Part shown: one piece after another, positions 33,022-40,754 of the stretch | Position numbering within the stretch: position 1 is the stretch's first letter | Layout of the letters: every line of letters starts with the position of its first letter | Source: JARYGU01 sp033795365 | GTDB taxonomy: Bacteria > Pseudomonadota > Alphaproteobacteria > Rhizobiales > Rhizobiaceae | Direction of reading: 5' to 3' | DNA: 64,000 bases | Assembly: GCA_033795365.1 (NCBI GenBank) | Contig: JARYGU010000015.1 | Span: forward strand, 82,289 to 146,288 | The notes under the pieces: model-generated | What the model was told of the DNA's origin: nothing | Seen by the model: the letters and a program-made list of their open reading frames with translations, nothing else | Database searches by the model: none | Program-made: the position numbers and the translations under genes

Positions 33022-36012
33022 TCAGTGCGCCTCGTCCCAATTGTCCGCTGCACGCGCATCGACCTTCAGCGGCACCTTCATCGAAAGCGCGGGCATGGAG
33101 GCGTTCTCCATCACGTCGACGATGATCGGGATCGTCCGTTCGATCTCCTCCTCCTCGACCTCGAAGATCAGTTCGTCGTGCACCTGCAGGAGCATCCGGG
33201 CCGAAAGCCCGGCAGCCGCAAGCGCCGGCTCCATTTTGATCATGGCTCGGCGGATGATGTCTGCGGCCGAGCCCTGGATCGGCGCGTTGATCGAAGCGCG
33301 TTCGTTGAAGGCGCGTACGGACGGATTGGAAGACTTGATTTCCGGGTAATGCGCCCGCCGTCCGAAGATCGTCTCGACATAGCCGTTCTCGCGGGCAAAG
33401 GCCTTGGTGCTGTCCATGTAGTCCTTGATGCCCGGGAAGCGCTCGAAATACTTCTTGATATATTCGCCGGCTTCCGAACGTTCGATGGAGAGCTGGTTGG
33501 CGAGCCCGAAGGCCGAGATGCCGTAGATGATGCCGAAATTGATCGCCTTGGCGCGCCGGCGCACCTCGGAGGGCATGCCTTCCACCGGCACCCCGAACAT
33601 TTCCGAGGCGGTCATTGCATGGATGTCGACGCCGTCGGCAAAGGCCTGCCTTAGCTGTGGAATGTCCGCCACATGCGCAAGCACGCGCAGCTCGATCTGG
33701 CTGTAGTCCGCCGAAACCAGCCTGTTGCCGGGCGTGGCGATGAAGGCGGTGCGGATCTTGCGGCCTTCCGCCGTCCTCACCGGAATGTTCTGCAGGTTCG
33801 GCTCCGCGGAGGAAAGCCGCCCGGTGGTGGTGGATGCGAGAGAATAGCAGGTGTGGACGCGCTTCGTCTGCGGGTGCACATAGCCCGGAAGCGCATCCGT
33901 ATAGGTGGATTTCAGCTTGGTGAGCTGGCGCCAGTCGACGATCTTGCGCGGCAGCGGTATGCCCTGCGCGGCAAGATCCTCCAGGACCTGCGCAGAGGTG
34001 GACCATTGTCCGGTCTTCGTTTTCGAGCCGCCGGGCAGGCCCATCTTGCCGAAGAGGATATCGCCGAGCTGCTTCGGAGAGCCGATGGTGAAGGTCTCCT
34101 CGGCAAGATCGTAGATCTCGCTTTCGAGGGCCGCCGCTCCCTGAGCAAGCTCGCCGGAGAGCCGCGAGAGGATCTGCCTGTCGATGGTGATGCCGCGCTC
34201 CTCCATCCGCGCCAGGACCGGCACGAGCGGCCGCTCCAGCCGTTCGTAGACGGTCGTCATCTTCTCGGCGGCGAGCCGCGGCTTCAGCACGTGCCAGAGC
34301 CTCAGCGTCACGTCGGCGTCCTCGGCGGCATAGGCCGTCGCCCGCGCGATATCGACCATGTCGAAGCCCTGGGCGCTTTTCCCGCTTCCCGCCACGTCCT
34401 TGTAGGCGATCGGCTTGTGGCCGAGCCAGCGTTCCGAAAGCGAATCCATGCCGTGCGCGCCGGCGCCCGCATCGAGCGCATAGGACATCAGCATCGTGTC
34501 GTCGAAGCCCCGGATGACGACGCCGTGGCGTTTCATCAGGAGATAGTCGTATTTCATGTTCTGCGCGACCTTGAGGACCGAGGCATCCTCCAGGAGGTCC
34601 TTCAGCCGGTCGAGCGCGGCGCGCATCGGGATCTGCCCTTCGACGATCCCGCCGCCGAGCAGGTCGCCCACGCCGCTCTTGTGCGCGAGTGGGACATAGG
34701 CGGCGCGGATGACGGTGCCGGACGGATCGCTGCCGTTGTCCGCGATCGCCAGCGAGAAGCCGACGAGCTCCGCCTGCATGGCATCGAGCGACGTCGTTTC
34801 GGTATCGAAACCGACCAGCCCGGTTTCCCTCGCATCGGCGATCCAGCGGTCGAGCGTTTCGATGTCGCGGATCGTCACATAGGCCGAGTGATCGAAGGGC
34901 AGCGTTGCGAAGCGGCTGGCGCGCGCTGCGGCAAGCGCCGAAGGTGTGGCTTCCCCGTTGGCTGCCGGCTGACCGGGCAACAGCGTCCTTGCCGCATCGG
35001 CGGCGCTTTCGCCTGCCTCATCCGGCGAAGGCCCTGCGACTTCTCCCTTGTCGAGGTCGGGCCCGTGCGCTTCCGGGCCCCATTCCACGGGAACGGCGGC
35101 CGGCTCTATGACGCTTGCGTCGCAGTCGCAGGCCTCCGCCACACGGCGCGTCAGCGAGTTGAATTCCATCGCTTTCAGGAAGGCGATCAGCTTCGGTCCG
35201 TCCTGCGGATGCAGGACGAGCTCGTCGAGCGCCATATCGAGCGGCGTGTCCGCCTTCAGGGTCACGAGCTGGCGGGAAAGCAGCGCCTGTTCGCGGTTGG
35301 CGATGATGTTCTCGCGCCGCTTCTGCTGCTTGATCTCGTCGGCCCTTGCAAGCAGCGTGTCGAGATCGCCATATTCATCGAGAAGCTGCGCGGCCGTCTT
35401 CGGGCCGATGCCCGGAATGCCCGGAATATTGTCCGTCGAATCGCCGGTCATCGCCTGCAGGTCGATCATCTTCTCCGGCGGCACGCCCCATTTCTCGATG
35501 ACGTCCGCAATGGCGATCTGCTTGTCCTTCATGCTGTCGTACATCGCGACCTTGGCCGTCACGAGCTGCATGAGGTCCTTGTCGGAGGAGACGATGGTGA
35601 CGTCGGCGCCCGCCGCTTCCGCCTGCCGGGCATAGGTTGCGATCAGGTCGTCGGCCTCGAAGCCTTCCTTCTCGATGCAGGGCAGGTTGAAGGCGCGCGT
35701 CGCATGCCGGATGAGGCCGAATTGCGGGATCAGGTCCTCCGGCGGCGCCGTGCGGTTGGCTTTGTAGAGATCGTAGAGCTCGTTGCGGAAGGTCTTGGAC
35801 GAATAGTCGAAGATGACGGCGAAATGGGTGGGCGTCACGCCGACATCGGTATTGCGCGCGTCCTTGAGCAGCTTCCACAGCATGTTGCAGAAGCCGGAAA
35901 CCGCATTGACCGGCAGGCCGTCGGATTTCCGGGTGAGCGGCGGAATGGCATGGAATGCCCGGAAGATGAAGCCCGAGCCGTCGACGAGGAAGAGGTGGTC
36001 ACCGTTTTTCAT
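33022..36012 (-). CDS. polA: DNA polymerase I
   Basis: A 996-residue repair and Okazaki-fragment polymerase, all domains present. The 5' nuclease region has FLVDGSGFIFRAFHA, GFEADDLIATYA and STDNIPGIPGIGPKTA. The 3'-5' exonuclease has GFDTETTSLD, QNMKYDYLL and YAAEDADV, so proofreading looks intact. The polymerase has TTTGRLSSAEPNLQNIP, SADYSQIELR, the KAINFGIIYG helix and VHDELIFEV. The ATG at 36012 gives the canonical MKNGDHLFLVDGSG start; an extension to 36048 is unlikely. An Ala/Gly-rich linker of some 60 residues separates the nuclease and exonuclease domains. Confidence 0.97.
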   Translation of the reverse strand: MKNGDHLFLVDGSGFIFRAFHAIPPLTRKSDGLPVNAVSGFCNMLWKLLKDARNTDVGVTPTHFAVIFDYSSKTFRNELYDLYKANRTAPPEDLIPQFGLIRHATRAFNLPCIEKEGFEADDLIATYARQAEAAGADVTIVSSDKDLMQLVTAKVAMYDSMKDKQIAIADVIEKWGVPPEKMIDLQAMTGDSTDNIPGIPGIGPKTAAQLLDEYGDLDTLLARADEIKQQKRRENIIANREQALLSRQLVTLKADTPLDMALDELVLHPQDGPKLIAFLKAMEFNSLTRRVAEACDCDASVIEPAAVPVEWGPEAHGPDLDKGEVAGPSPDEAGESAADAARTLLPGQPAANGEATPSALAAARASRFATLPFDHSAYVTIRDIETLDRWIADARETGLVGFDTETTSLDAMQAELVGFSLAIADNGSDPSGTVIRAAYVPLAHKSGVGDLLGGGIVEGQIPMRAALDRLKDLLEDASVLKVAQNMKYDYLLMKRHGVVIRGFDDTMLMSYALDAGAGAHGMDSLSERWLGHKPIAYKDVAGSGKSAQGFDMVDIARATAYAAEDADVTLRLWHVLKPRLAAEKMTTVYERLERPLVPVLARMEERGITIDRQILSRLSGELAQGAAALESEIYDLAEETFTIGSPKQLGDILFGKMGLPGGSKTKTGQWSTSAQVLEDLAAQGIPLPRKIVDWRQLTKLKSTYTDALPGYVHPQTKRVHTCYSLASTTTGRLSSAEPNLQNIPVRTAEGRKIRTAFIATPGNRLVSADYSQIELRVLAHVADIPQLRQAFADGVDIHAMTASEMFGVPVEGMPSEVRRRAKAINFGIIYGISAFGLANQLSIERSEAGEYIKKYFERFPGIKDYMDSTKAFARENGYVETIFGRRAHYPEIKSSNPSVRAFNERASINAPIQGSAADIIRRAMIKMEPALAAAGLSARMLLQVHDELIFEVEEEEIERTIPIIVDVMENASMPALSMKVPLKVDARAADNWDEAH

Positions 36013-36489
36013 GGCGCATGGATAGCGCGCCTCGGCGATCCCGTCCATGGCTCATTGCGGGCCGCGAAGCCATGTGCCGCCTCCCGGCAAGCTCACTGGA
36101 ACGTTACCAATTTGTAATTTTCCGAAGCCCTTGCCTCCCTTGAAAAGCCACATTCCAAGGCACAATTCATAGTCATCGGCACCTGATCAAGCCGTTGTCT
36201 GGCTCACGGCCTGTCCCCCGCCGCGCCAGACTATAGGACAAAGGCCTTATCCCCCTCTCCGGGCCTTTGTCCACAATTCGCAAGACCGTCAAGGGCACGC
36301 CTCCAGTCCTTGACGGTCTTCGCATTTCCGGGCTGTCCCTCTCGCCGCTTCGAACGAACGCTCCGCCGGATATCTGCAGGCCGGGTCCTTGGCGATGCGC
36401 GCATTTGACCGCAACAAAATTGTCATACGAAATTGCCCCCGCCCTGTTGCCGCTTTAATGTCGGCCGAAAAGCCTGAGGGATTCGATCA
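36013..36489. other. 477-bp intergenic region between polA and the M20 peptidase gene
   Basis: It is not coding. It holds the polA promoter to the left, the peptidase promoter to the right, and three perfect hairpins in a row at 36197-36320, listed separately. A further weak CCTTG/CAAGG stem lies at 36138-36160. Confidence 0.7.
36197..36320 (+). ncRNA. Candidate trans-acting sRNA with three tandem hairpins (alpha-r7/Smr7C-like?)
   Basis: Three consecutive perfect stems: GTCTGGC/GCCAGAC (36197-36203 and 36225-36231), GGACAAAGGCC/GGCCTTTGTCC (36236-36246 and 36262-36272) and AAGACCGTCAAGG/CCTTGACGGTCTT (36282-36294 and 36308-36320). On the plus strand all three loops are C-rich (TCCCCC, CCCCCTCTCC, CCTCC), as in rhizobial sRNAs that bind ribosome sites; this sets the strand. 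No strong T-run follows the last stem. I recall the Smr7C sRNA lying next to polA in Sinorhizobium, but cannot check it here. Confidence 0.65.
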
Positions 36490-37881
36490 ATGACCAATAT
36501 CCTGCCCGTCCTCGATCACGCCGCCGCTTCGCTGCCGGCCAGCCTTGAAAGGCTTTTCGAGCTCGTCCGCATCAAGTCCGTTTCCACGGACCCGGCATAC
36601 AAGGCCGAATGCCGCAAGGCCGCCGAGTGGCTGGTCGCCGAGTTGCGGTCGCTGGGCTTCGACGCGACCGTTCGCGATACCCCCGGCCATCCGATGGTGG
36701 TCGCCCATCACGACGGCGCGCGCCCGGATGCGCCGCATGTGCTGTTCTACGGCCACTACGACGTGCAGCCGGTCGATCCGTTGGAGCTCTGGGAAAACGA
36801 TCCCTTCGATCCCGCCGTAAGGGATCTGCCGGGCGGTCGGCGCATCATCACCGGCCGGGGCACGTCGGACGATAAGGGCCAGCTGCTGACCTTCGTCGAG
36901 GCCTGCCGCGCCTACAAGGAGACTGAGGGCGCGCTGCCCTGCCGTGTCACGATCCTCTTCGAAGGCGAGGAGGAGTCCGGCTCCCCGTCTCTGAAGCCCT
37001 TTCTCGAAGCCAATGCCGCCGAGCTCAAGGCCGATTATGCGCTTGTCTGCGATACCAATATGTGGGACGGGCAAACGCCTGCGATCGCGGCAGGCCTGCG
37101 CGGCCTGGTCGGCGAGGAGGTTGTCGTCAAGGCGGCCGACCGCGATCTGCATTCGGGTTATTTCGGCGGAGCGGCAGCCAATCCGATCCACATACTGGCC
37201 GATATTCTGGCCGGGCTCCATGACGCGACCGGGCGGGTCACCCTGCCGGGTTTCTATGACGGGGTTGAGGAAACCCCGGCGGAGATCCTGGCCGCCTGGG
37301 AATCGCTCGGCAGCACGGCGGAGAGCTTCCTCGGCGAGATCGGCCTTTCCATCCCCTCCGGCGAGAAGGGCCGCTCCGTGCTGGAGCTCACCTGGGCGCG
37401 GCCGACGGCGGAGGTCAACGGCATCGTCGGCGGCTATACCGGCGAGGGCTTCAAGACGGTGATCGCGGCGCAGGCCTCCGCCAAGGTCTCCTTCCGTCTC
37501 GTCGGCAAGCAGGATCCCGCGAAGATCCGCGATGCCTTCCGCGCCTATGTCTCCTCGAAGCTGCCGGCCGACTGCTCCGTCACCTTCCACGCCCATGGCG
37601 GCTCGCCGGCGATCCAGCTTCCTTATGATTCGCCGCTGCTTGCCAAGGCCAAGGATGCCCTCTCCGCCGAATGGCAGAAGCCGGCGGTGGTCATCGGCAT
37701 GGGCGGATCGATCCCGATCGTCGGCGATTTCCAGAAGACGCTCGGCATGGATTCGGTGCTGGTGGGCTTCGGCCTCTCCGACGACCGGATCCATTCGCCG
37801 AACGAGAAATACGAGCTTCGCTCGTTCGAAAAAGGCATTCGTTCCTGGGTGCGCATTCTCGCCGCGCTTGGGCAACGTTGA
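36490..37881 (+). CDS. M20-family dipeptidase/metallopeptidase
   Basis: A 463-residue cytosolic zinc peptidase. Metal and catalytic motifs are in order: YGHYDVQPVDPLELW (H and catalytic D), GRGTSDDKGQLL (bridging Asp), EGEEESGSPSL (catalytic and metal Glu), a dimerisation-domain HSGYFGG histidine, and a C-terminal ligand in PNEKYEL. This is the carnosinase/CNDP-like dipeptidase subgroup rather than succinyl-diaminopimelate desuccinylase. It stands as a single gene next to the candidate sRNA; its promoter lies in the 3' part of that intergenic region. Confidence 0.92.
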   Translation: MTNILPVLDHAAASLPASLERLFELVRIKSVSTDPAYKAECRKAAEWLVAELRSLGFDATVRDTPGHPMVVAHHDGARPDAPHVLFYGHYDVQPVDPLELWENDPFDPAVRDLPGGRRIITGRGTSDDKGQLLTFVEACRAYKETEGALPCRVTILFEGEEESGSPSLKPFLEANAAELKADYALVCDTNMWDGQTPAIAAGLRGLVGEEVVVKAADRDLHSGYFGGAAANPIHILADILAGLHDATGRVTLPGFYDGVEETPAEILAAWESLGSTAESFLGEIGLSIPSGEKGRSVLELTWARPTAEVNGIVGGYTGEGFKTVIAAQASAKVSFRLVGKQDPAKIRDAFRAYVSSKLPADCSVTFHAHGGSPAIQLPYDSPLLAKAKDALSAEWQKPAVVIGMGGSIPIVGDFQKTLGMDSVLVGFGLSDDRIHSPNEKYELRSFEKGIRSWVRILAALGQR

Positions 37882-38043
37882 CCTCCGCTGCCGAAGCTTT
37901 CCGCTCCGGCATTGTCTCCAAGAAAGGATTCCTGAAGGGAACTATCAGCAAAGGGTAGGCTTGATGCATCATTCACTGTTGCAGAATCTTGCGCATAATC
38001 GGGGTGACAGGCGCAGGGTCCGGCCCGGACAAATGGTGCGCCC

Positions 38044-38985
38044 GTGAGAAAACTCCGGAAATTCTTCTGGCCGCTGGTCGGCAGTGCGGCAATCGTCTTC
38101 TCCATCTGGATCCTCTATCACGAGCTGAGGGGGCTCTCGCTTGCCGAGTTCACGGCAAGCTTCACGGCCATTCCGCTTTCGGGCTGGCTGCTCGCGGGTG
38201 CGGCGACCCTCGTCGCCTATGCGGCGCTCGCCGCATACGACCATCTGGCGCTGGAGCATCTCGGCCACCGGATTTCCATCTGGTTCATCACCGTTGCCTC
38301 CTTCACCGCCTATGCGCTGTCGCACACGATCGGTGCTTCGGTCTTTTCCGGCGCCGTGGTGCGCTACCGGGCCTATACGTCGAAAGGGCTCACAGGGTCC
38401 GAGGTGGGCGTGCTCGTCGCCTTCTGCTCCTTCACCTTCGCGCTCGGTACCGTCATGCTTTTCGGGATTGTGCTGATCATCGAGCCCGAGATCATCGAGC
38501 GCTTCGCCGATTTCCTGCCGATCGGGGCGGCTTTTTCGACCGGCGTCGTCATTCTGGCGCTCGTCGCGCTCTATGTGATCGGCAGCCTCGTCGGCTTCCG
38601 GCCGATCCGTACCCGCTGGCTGAAGCTCGAATATCCGAAGCCGTCGCTCGTCATGCGCCAGCTCGTCATCGCCCCGATCGAACTGATCGGCGCTGCCGCC
38701 ATCATCTATTTCGCGCTGCCGGCGGAAGGCAATCCGGGCTTTCTCATCATCCTGGGCATCTTTCTCGCTTCGTTTTCGGCTGCGCTTCTGTCCCATGCGC
38801 CGGGCGGCATCGGCGTTCTGGAGCTGGTCTTCATCGCGGGGCTGACGGAGATGGACCCGGCGGCGGTGCTCGCTGCGCTCGCCGTCTTCCGGCTGTTCTA
38901 CCTGATCGTCCCCTTCGTCATGGCGCTCTTCGTCATCTTGATCTTCGAGCGATCCCGTTTTGCGAGAGAGGCGAATGGCGATTAA
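38044..38985 (+). CDS. Lysylphosphatidylglycerol synthase transmembrane-region-like protein (UPF0104)
   Basis: A 313-residue inner-membrane protein with about eight helices. It matches the flippase-like membrane half of MprF/LpiA (motifs SHTIGASVFSGAVVRYRAY and SHAPGGIGVLELVF) but has no C-terminal lysyltransferase domain. The GTG at 38044 is the chosen start. Stand-alone members are assumed to move lipids; no substrate can be given. It has no operon partner: the flanking gaps are 162 and 199 bp. Confidence 0.85.
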   Translation: MRKLRKFFWPLVGSAAIVFSIWILYHELRGLSLAEFTASFTAIPLSGWLLAGAATLVAYAALAAYDHLALEHLGHRISIWFITVASFTAYALSHTIGASVFSGAVVRYRAYTSKGLTGSEVGVLVAFCSFTFALGTVMLFGIVLIIEPEIIERFADFLPIGAAFSTGVVILALVALYVIGSLVGFRPIRTRWLKLEYPKPSLVMRQLVIAPIELIGAAAIIYFALPAEGNPGFLIILGIFLASFSAALLSHAPGGIGVLELVFIAGLTEMDPAAVLAALAVFRLFYLIVPFVMALFVILIFERSRFAREANGD

Positions 38986-39184
38986 AACGCATAAGTAGAA
39001 AATTCATCCTGTATTCAGAAGGATTCTTTCATGATCCCATGCGTCTAATGCAGTGCCGCGCGAGGCGTGCAGCGTTTTTGCGATAACGGCATGCATAGAC
39101 AAAGGCTTGCAGCGAGGAAGCGAATCCGGCCGCGGCGTGCTTTTCACAGGAACGTGTTGGTCACACAATTCCAGGGAGATTGAA

Positions 39185-39610
39185 ATGAAAGCAGTGTTCA
39201 GGGGTGGTCTGGCCGCGGCGCTGTCCGTGGCCGTGTTCGCAACGACTCTCATGCCGCTTCCGGCGATGTCCATGCCGCGCGCCGGCGTGACGGCGTCCGC
39301 CGACGTCGAGGCAGTCCAGTATCGGCGTGAGCGTCGCGGCTGGTATGGCGGCCACCGCGGCTATCGCCATCACCGCCGCGGCTATCGGCGCCATTCCGAC
39401 GGCTGGTGGTATCCGCTTGCCGCCTTCGGCGCAGGAGCGATCATCGGTGGCGCGATCGCCAGCCAGCCGCGCCGTGCGCCGAATGCCGGCGTCAATCCGC
39501 GCCACTTCGAATGGTGCTACGCTCGCTATCGTTCTTACCGCGCATCGGACAACACCTATAACCCCGGCGGTTACGGCGGCCGCAGGCAGTGCCTCTCGCC
39601 CTATTACTGA
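39185..39610 (+). CDS. BA14K-family lectin-like secreted protein
   Basis: A 141-residue exported protein: signal peptide MKAVFRGGLAAALSVAVFATTLMPLPAMS, an Arg/His/Tyr-rich middle (GGHRGYRHHRRGYRRH), one hydrophobic glycine-rich segment (AAFGAGAIIGGAIA), and the C-terminal BA14K motif WCYARYRSY...GRRQCLSPYY with two conserved cysteines. The family is named after a Brucella immunoreactive 14-kDa protein and occurs in Rhizobiales envelopes. The ATG follows GGGAGATTGAA. A GC hairpin follows at 39641-39660. Confidence 0.9.
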   Translation: MKAVFRGGLAAALSVAVFATTLMPLPAMSMPRAGVTASADVEAVQYRRERRGWYGGHRGYRHHRRGYRRHSDGWWYPLAAFGAGAIIGGAIASQPRRAPNAGVNPRHFEWCYARYRSYRASDNTYNPGGYGGRRQCLSPYY

Positions 39611-39640
39611 TTGCCCGGTGATTGCATGGTCGAATGCAAC

Positions 39641-39660
39641 GGGCGGCCCGAGGGCCGCCC
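39641..39660 (+). terminator. Hairpin after the BA14K gene
   Basis: A perfect nine-base-pair stem GGGCGGCCC-GA-GGGCCGCCC, followed by CTTTCCT. It lies between convergent genes and may serve both; the U-tract is weak. Confidence 0.6.
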
Positions 39661-39684
39661 CTTTCCTGCCGCTTGCCGGCCGAT

Positions 39685-39876
39685 TTATTCGGTCGACTTC
39701 GGCTCGTCCTGCTTGACGTTCTTGGCGACTTCCGTGCCCGACTGCTTGTCGGTGGAGACGCTTGCGGTGGTCATTTTCTTGTCGACCGAGGCCGATGTGG
39801 TATGTCCCGCACAATCCGCCATTGCGGCGGATGCCGAAAGGCCGAATGCGGCTGCGATGATGAGAACGGTCTTCAT
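39685..39876 (-). CDS. Small exported hypothetical protein
   Basis: A 63-residue protein with a clear signal peptide (MKTVLIIAAAFGLSASAAMA) and a short mature part rich in Thr, Ser and Lys with a single cysteine (DCAGHTTSASVDKKMTT). AGGAG stands eight bases before the ATG, which supports translation. I do not recognise a family. It is convergent with BA14K and 70 bp downstream of another small gene on the same strand. Periplasmic location is inferred from the signal peptide only. Confidence 0.75.
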   Translation of the reverse strand: MKTVLIIAAAFGLSASAAMADCAGHTTSASVDKKMTTASVSTDKQSGTEVAKNVKQDEPKSTE

Positions 39877-39946
39877 TGGCTGTCTCCTTTCGCTTGTGGA
39901 TGCAGGAAAAAGGTAACCGCCGTCCGTTCACGCTCCAAATCACGTT

Positions 39947-40228
39947 TTAGTGCCCGGTCGCGCGCAACTCCTGCTTTTGCGCGGTTTTGCCAAGCTTTGC
40001 AGCCGGATAGGGACCGTCCCGCATGCGCTCCGCCGCAGGCACCGGCACCGGCTTCACCGGTTCCCGCGAGAGGCGGCGGGCGGCTTCCGCAAGCTCGGAA
40101 AGCTTGCGCACGATCGCCGAAAGCTCCTCGCTGGCGGCGGCCTTGCGTTCCTCGGACGCGGTCTCGGCGGACACCGCCGCCGAATTTTGTCTGGATGGCT
40201 TTCTTTTCTGGTGGGGCCGGGTGCTCAT
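39947..40228 (-). CDS. Small charged hypothetical protein
   Basis: A 93-residue protein, MSTRPHQKRKPSRQ at the start, with an amphipathic helix (EELSAIVRKLSELAEAARRLSRE) in the middle and a basic tail. GGAG lies seven bases before the ATG at 40228. No signal peptide, membrane segment or known motif. An overlapping longer frame from 40363 has no ribosome site. Probably a genuine small cytoplasmic protein; the function is unknown. Confidence 0.6.
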   Translation of the reverse strand: MSTRPHQKRKPSRQNSAAVSAETASEERKAAASEELSAIVRKLSELAEAARRLSREPVKPVPVPAAERMRDGPYPAAKLGKTAQKQELRATGH

Positions 40229-40754
40229 GGGAAAACTCCGTGAAGCCGGAGCGCCGCAATCCTCTCGATCGACCGGCATCCGCCGGTGCCCAGAGACCCG
40301 GACACGGCCTCGTATCGCGTGCCCGGGCCCTGCGCAGCCGTGATAAAGGCCACGGCAGCACAAATCAAACGGTTGGGTGGAAGCCCGAATACTGGGTCTC
40401 GGGGGTTAATATCCGGGCTTCCTGCCGCCGAAGCGACGTCCGTCAATTGAGGGTAGCATTGATCGATAAGCAAGAATCTATGCTCCGGTAACCATAACAC
40501 TTCGCTAACATTCACAGGCTGTGTGCGATAACGAATCAGATTCCCCTTATATTCGCAATTCTGGCAAAAGGCTTAGAAGAATCATCGGGCTAGCTCCGCC
40601 GCCGCCTCGCGCTCGGCCGCATGCCGTAGCGAGGGGCCGAAAATGGCGCGAAGGGCTTAGCTTTCCGGTTAAAACCTCTTTAACGCCCCCTTAAATCGCC
40701 GCATTTAAGGTCCAACCGACGCCGACGATTTAAGAGGGCACCGACAGACCGGGC
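40229..40754. other. 526-bp intergenic region upstream of the penicillin-binding protein gene
   Basis: No protein gene is supported. It contains a GGAAGCCCG/CGGGCTTCC stem (40379-40387 and 40414-40422, loop 26) and a palindrome 45 bp before the downstream start (40689-40710). Further AACCTCTT and AAGAGGG half-matches flank that palindrome, so the leader of the penicillin-binding protein mRNA may be structured. Confidence 0.5.
40689..40710 (+). promoter_or_regulatory. Perfect palindrome CCTTAAAT-CGCCGC-ATTTAAGG before the PBP gene
   Basis: Two eight-base arms with a six-base spacer, 45 bp upstream of the ATG at 40755. It could be an operator or an RNA stem in the leader. No regulator is identifiable. 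Confidence 0.45.

Noticed and set aside
33673..36117. 814-residue plus-strand frame opposite polA
   Set aside because: Shadow of polA; no recognisable motif.
36236..36320. Inverted repeats near polA as ends of an insertion element
   Set aside because: There are three independent short stems with small loops, no transposase and no target duplication; an RNA fold explains them better.
38044..38985. Calling the UPF0104 protein LpiA/MprF
   Set aside because: It lacks the C-terminal lysyltransferase domain; only the membrane half is present.
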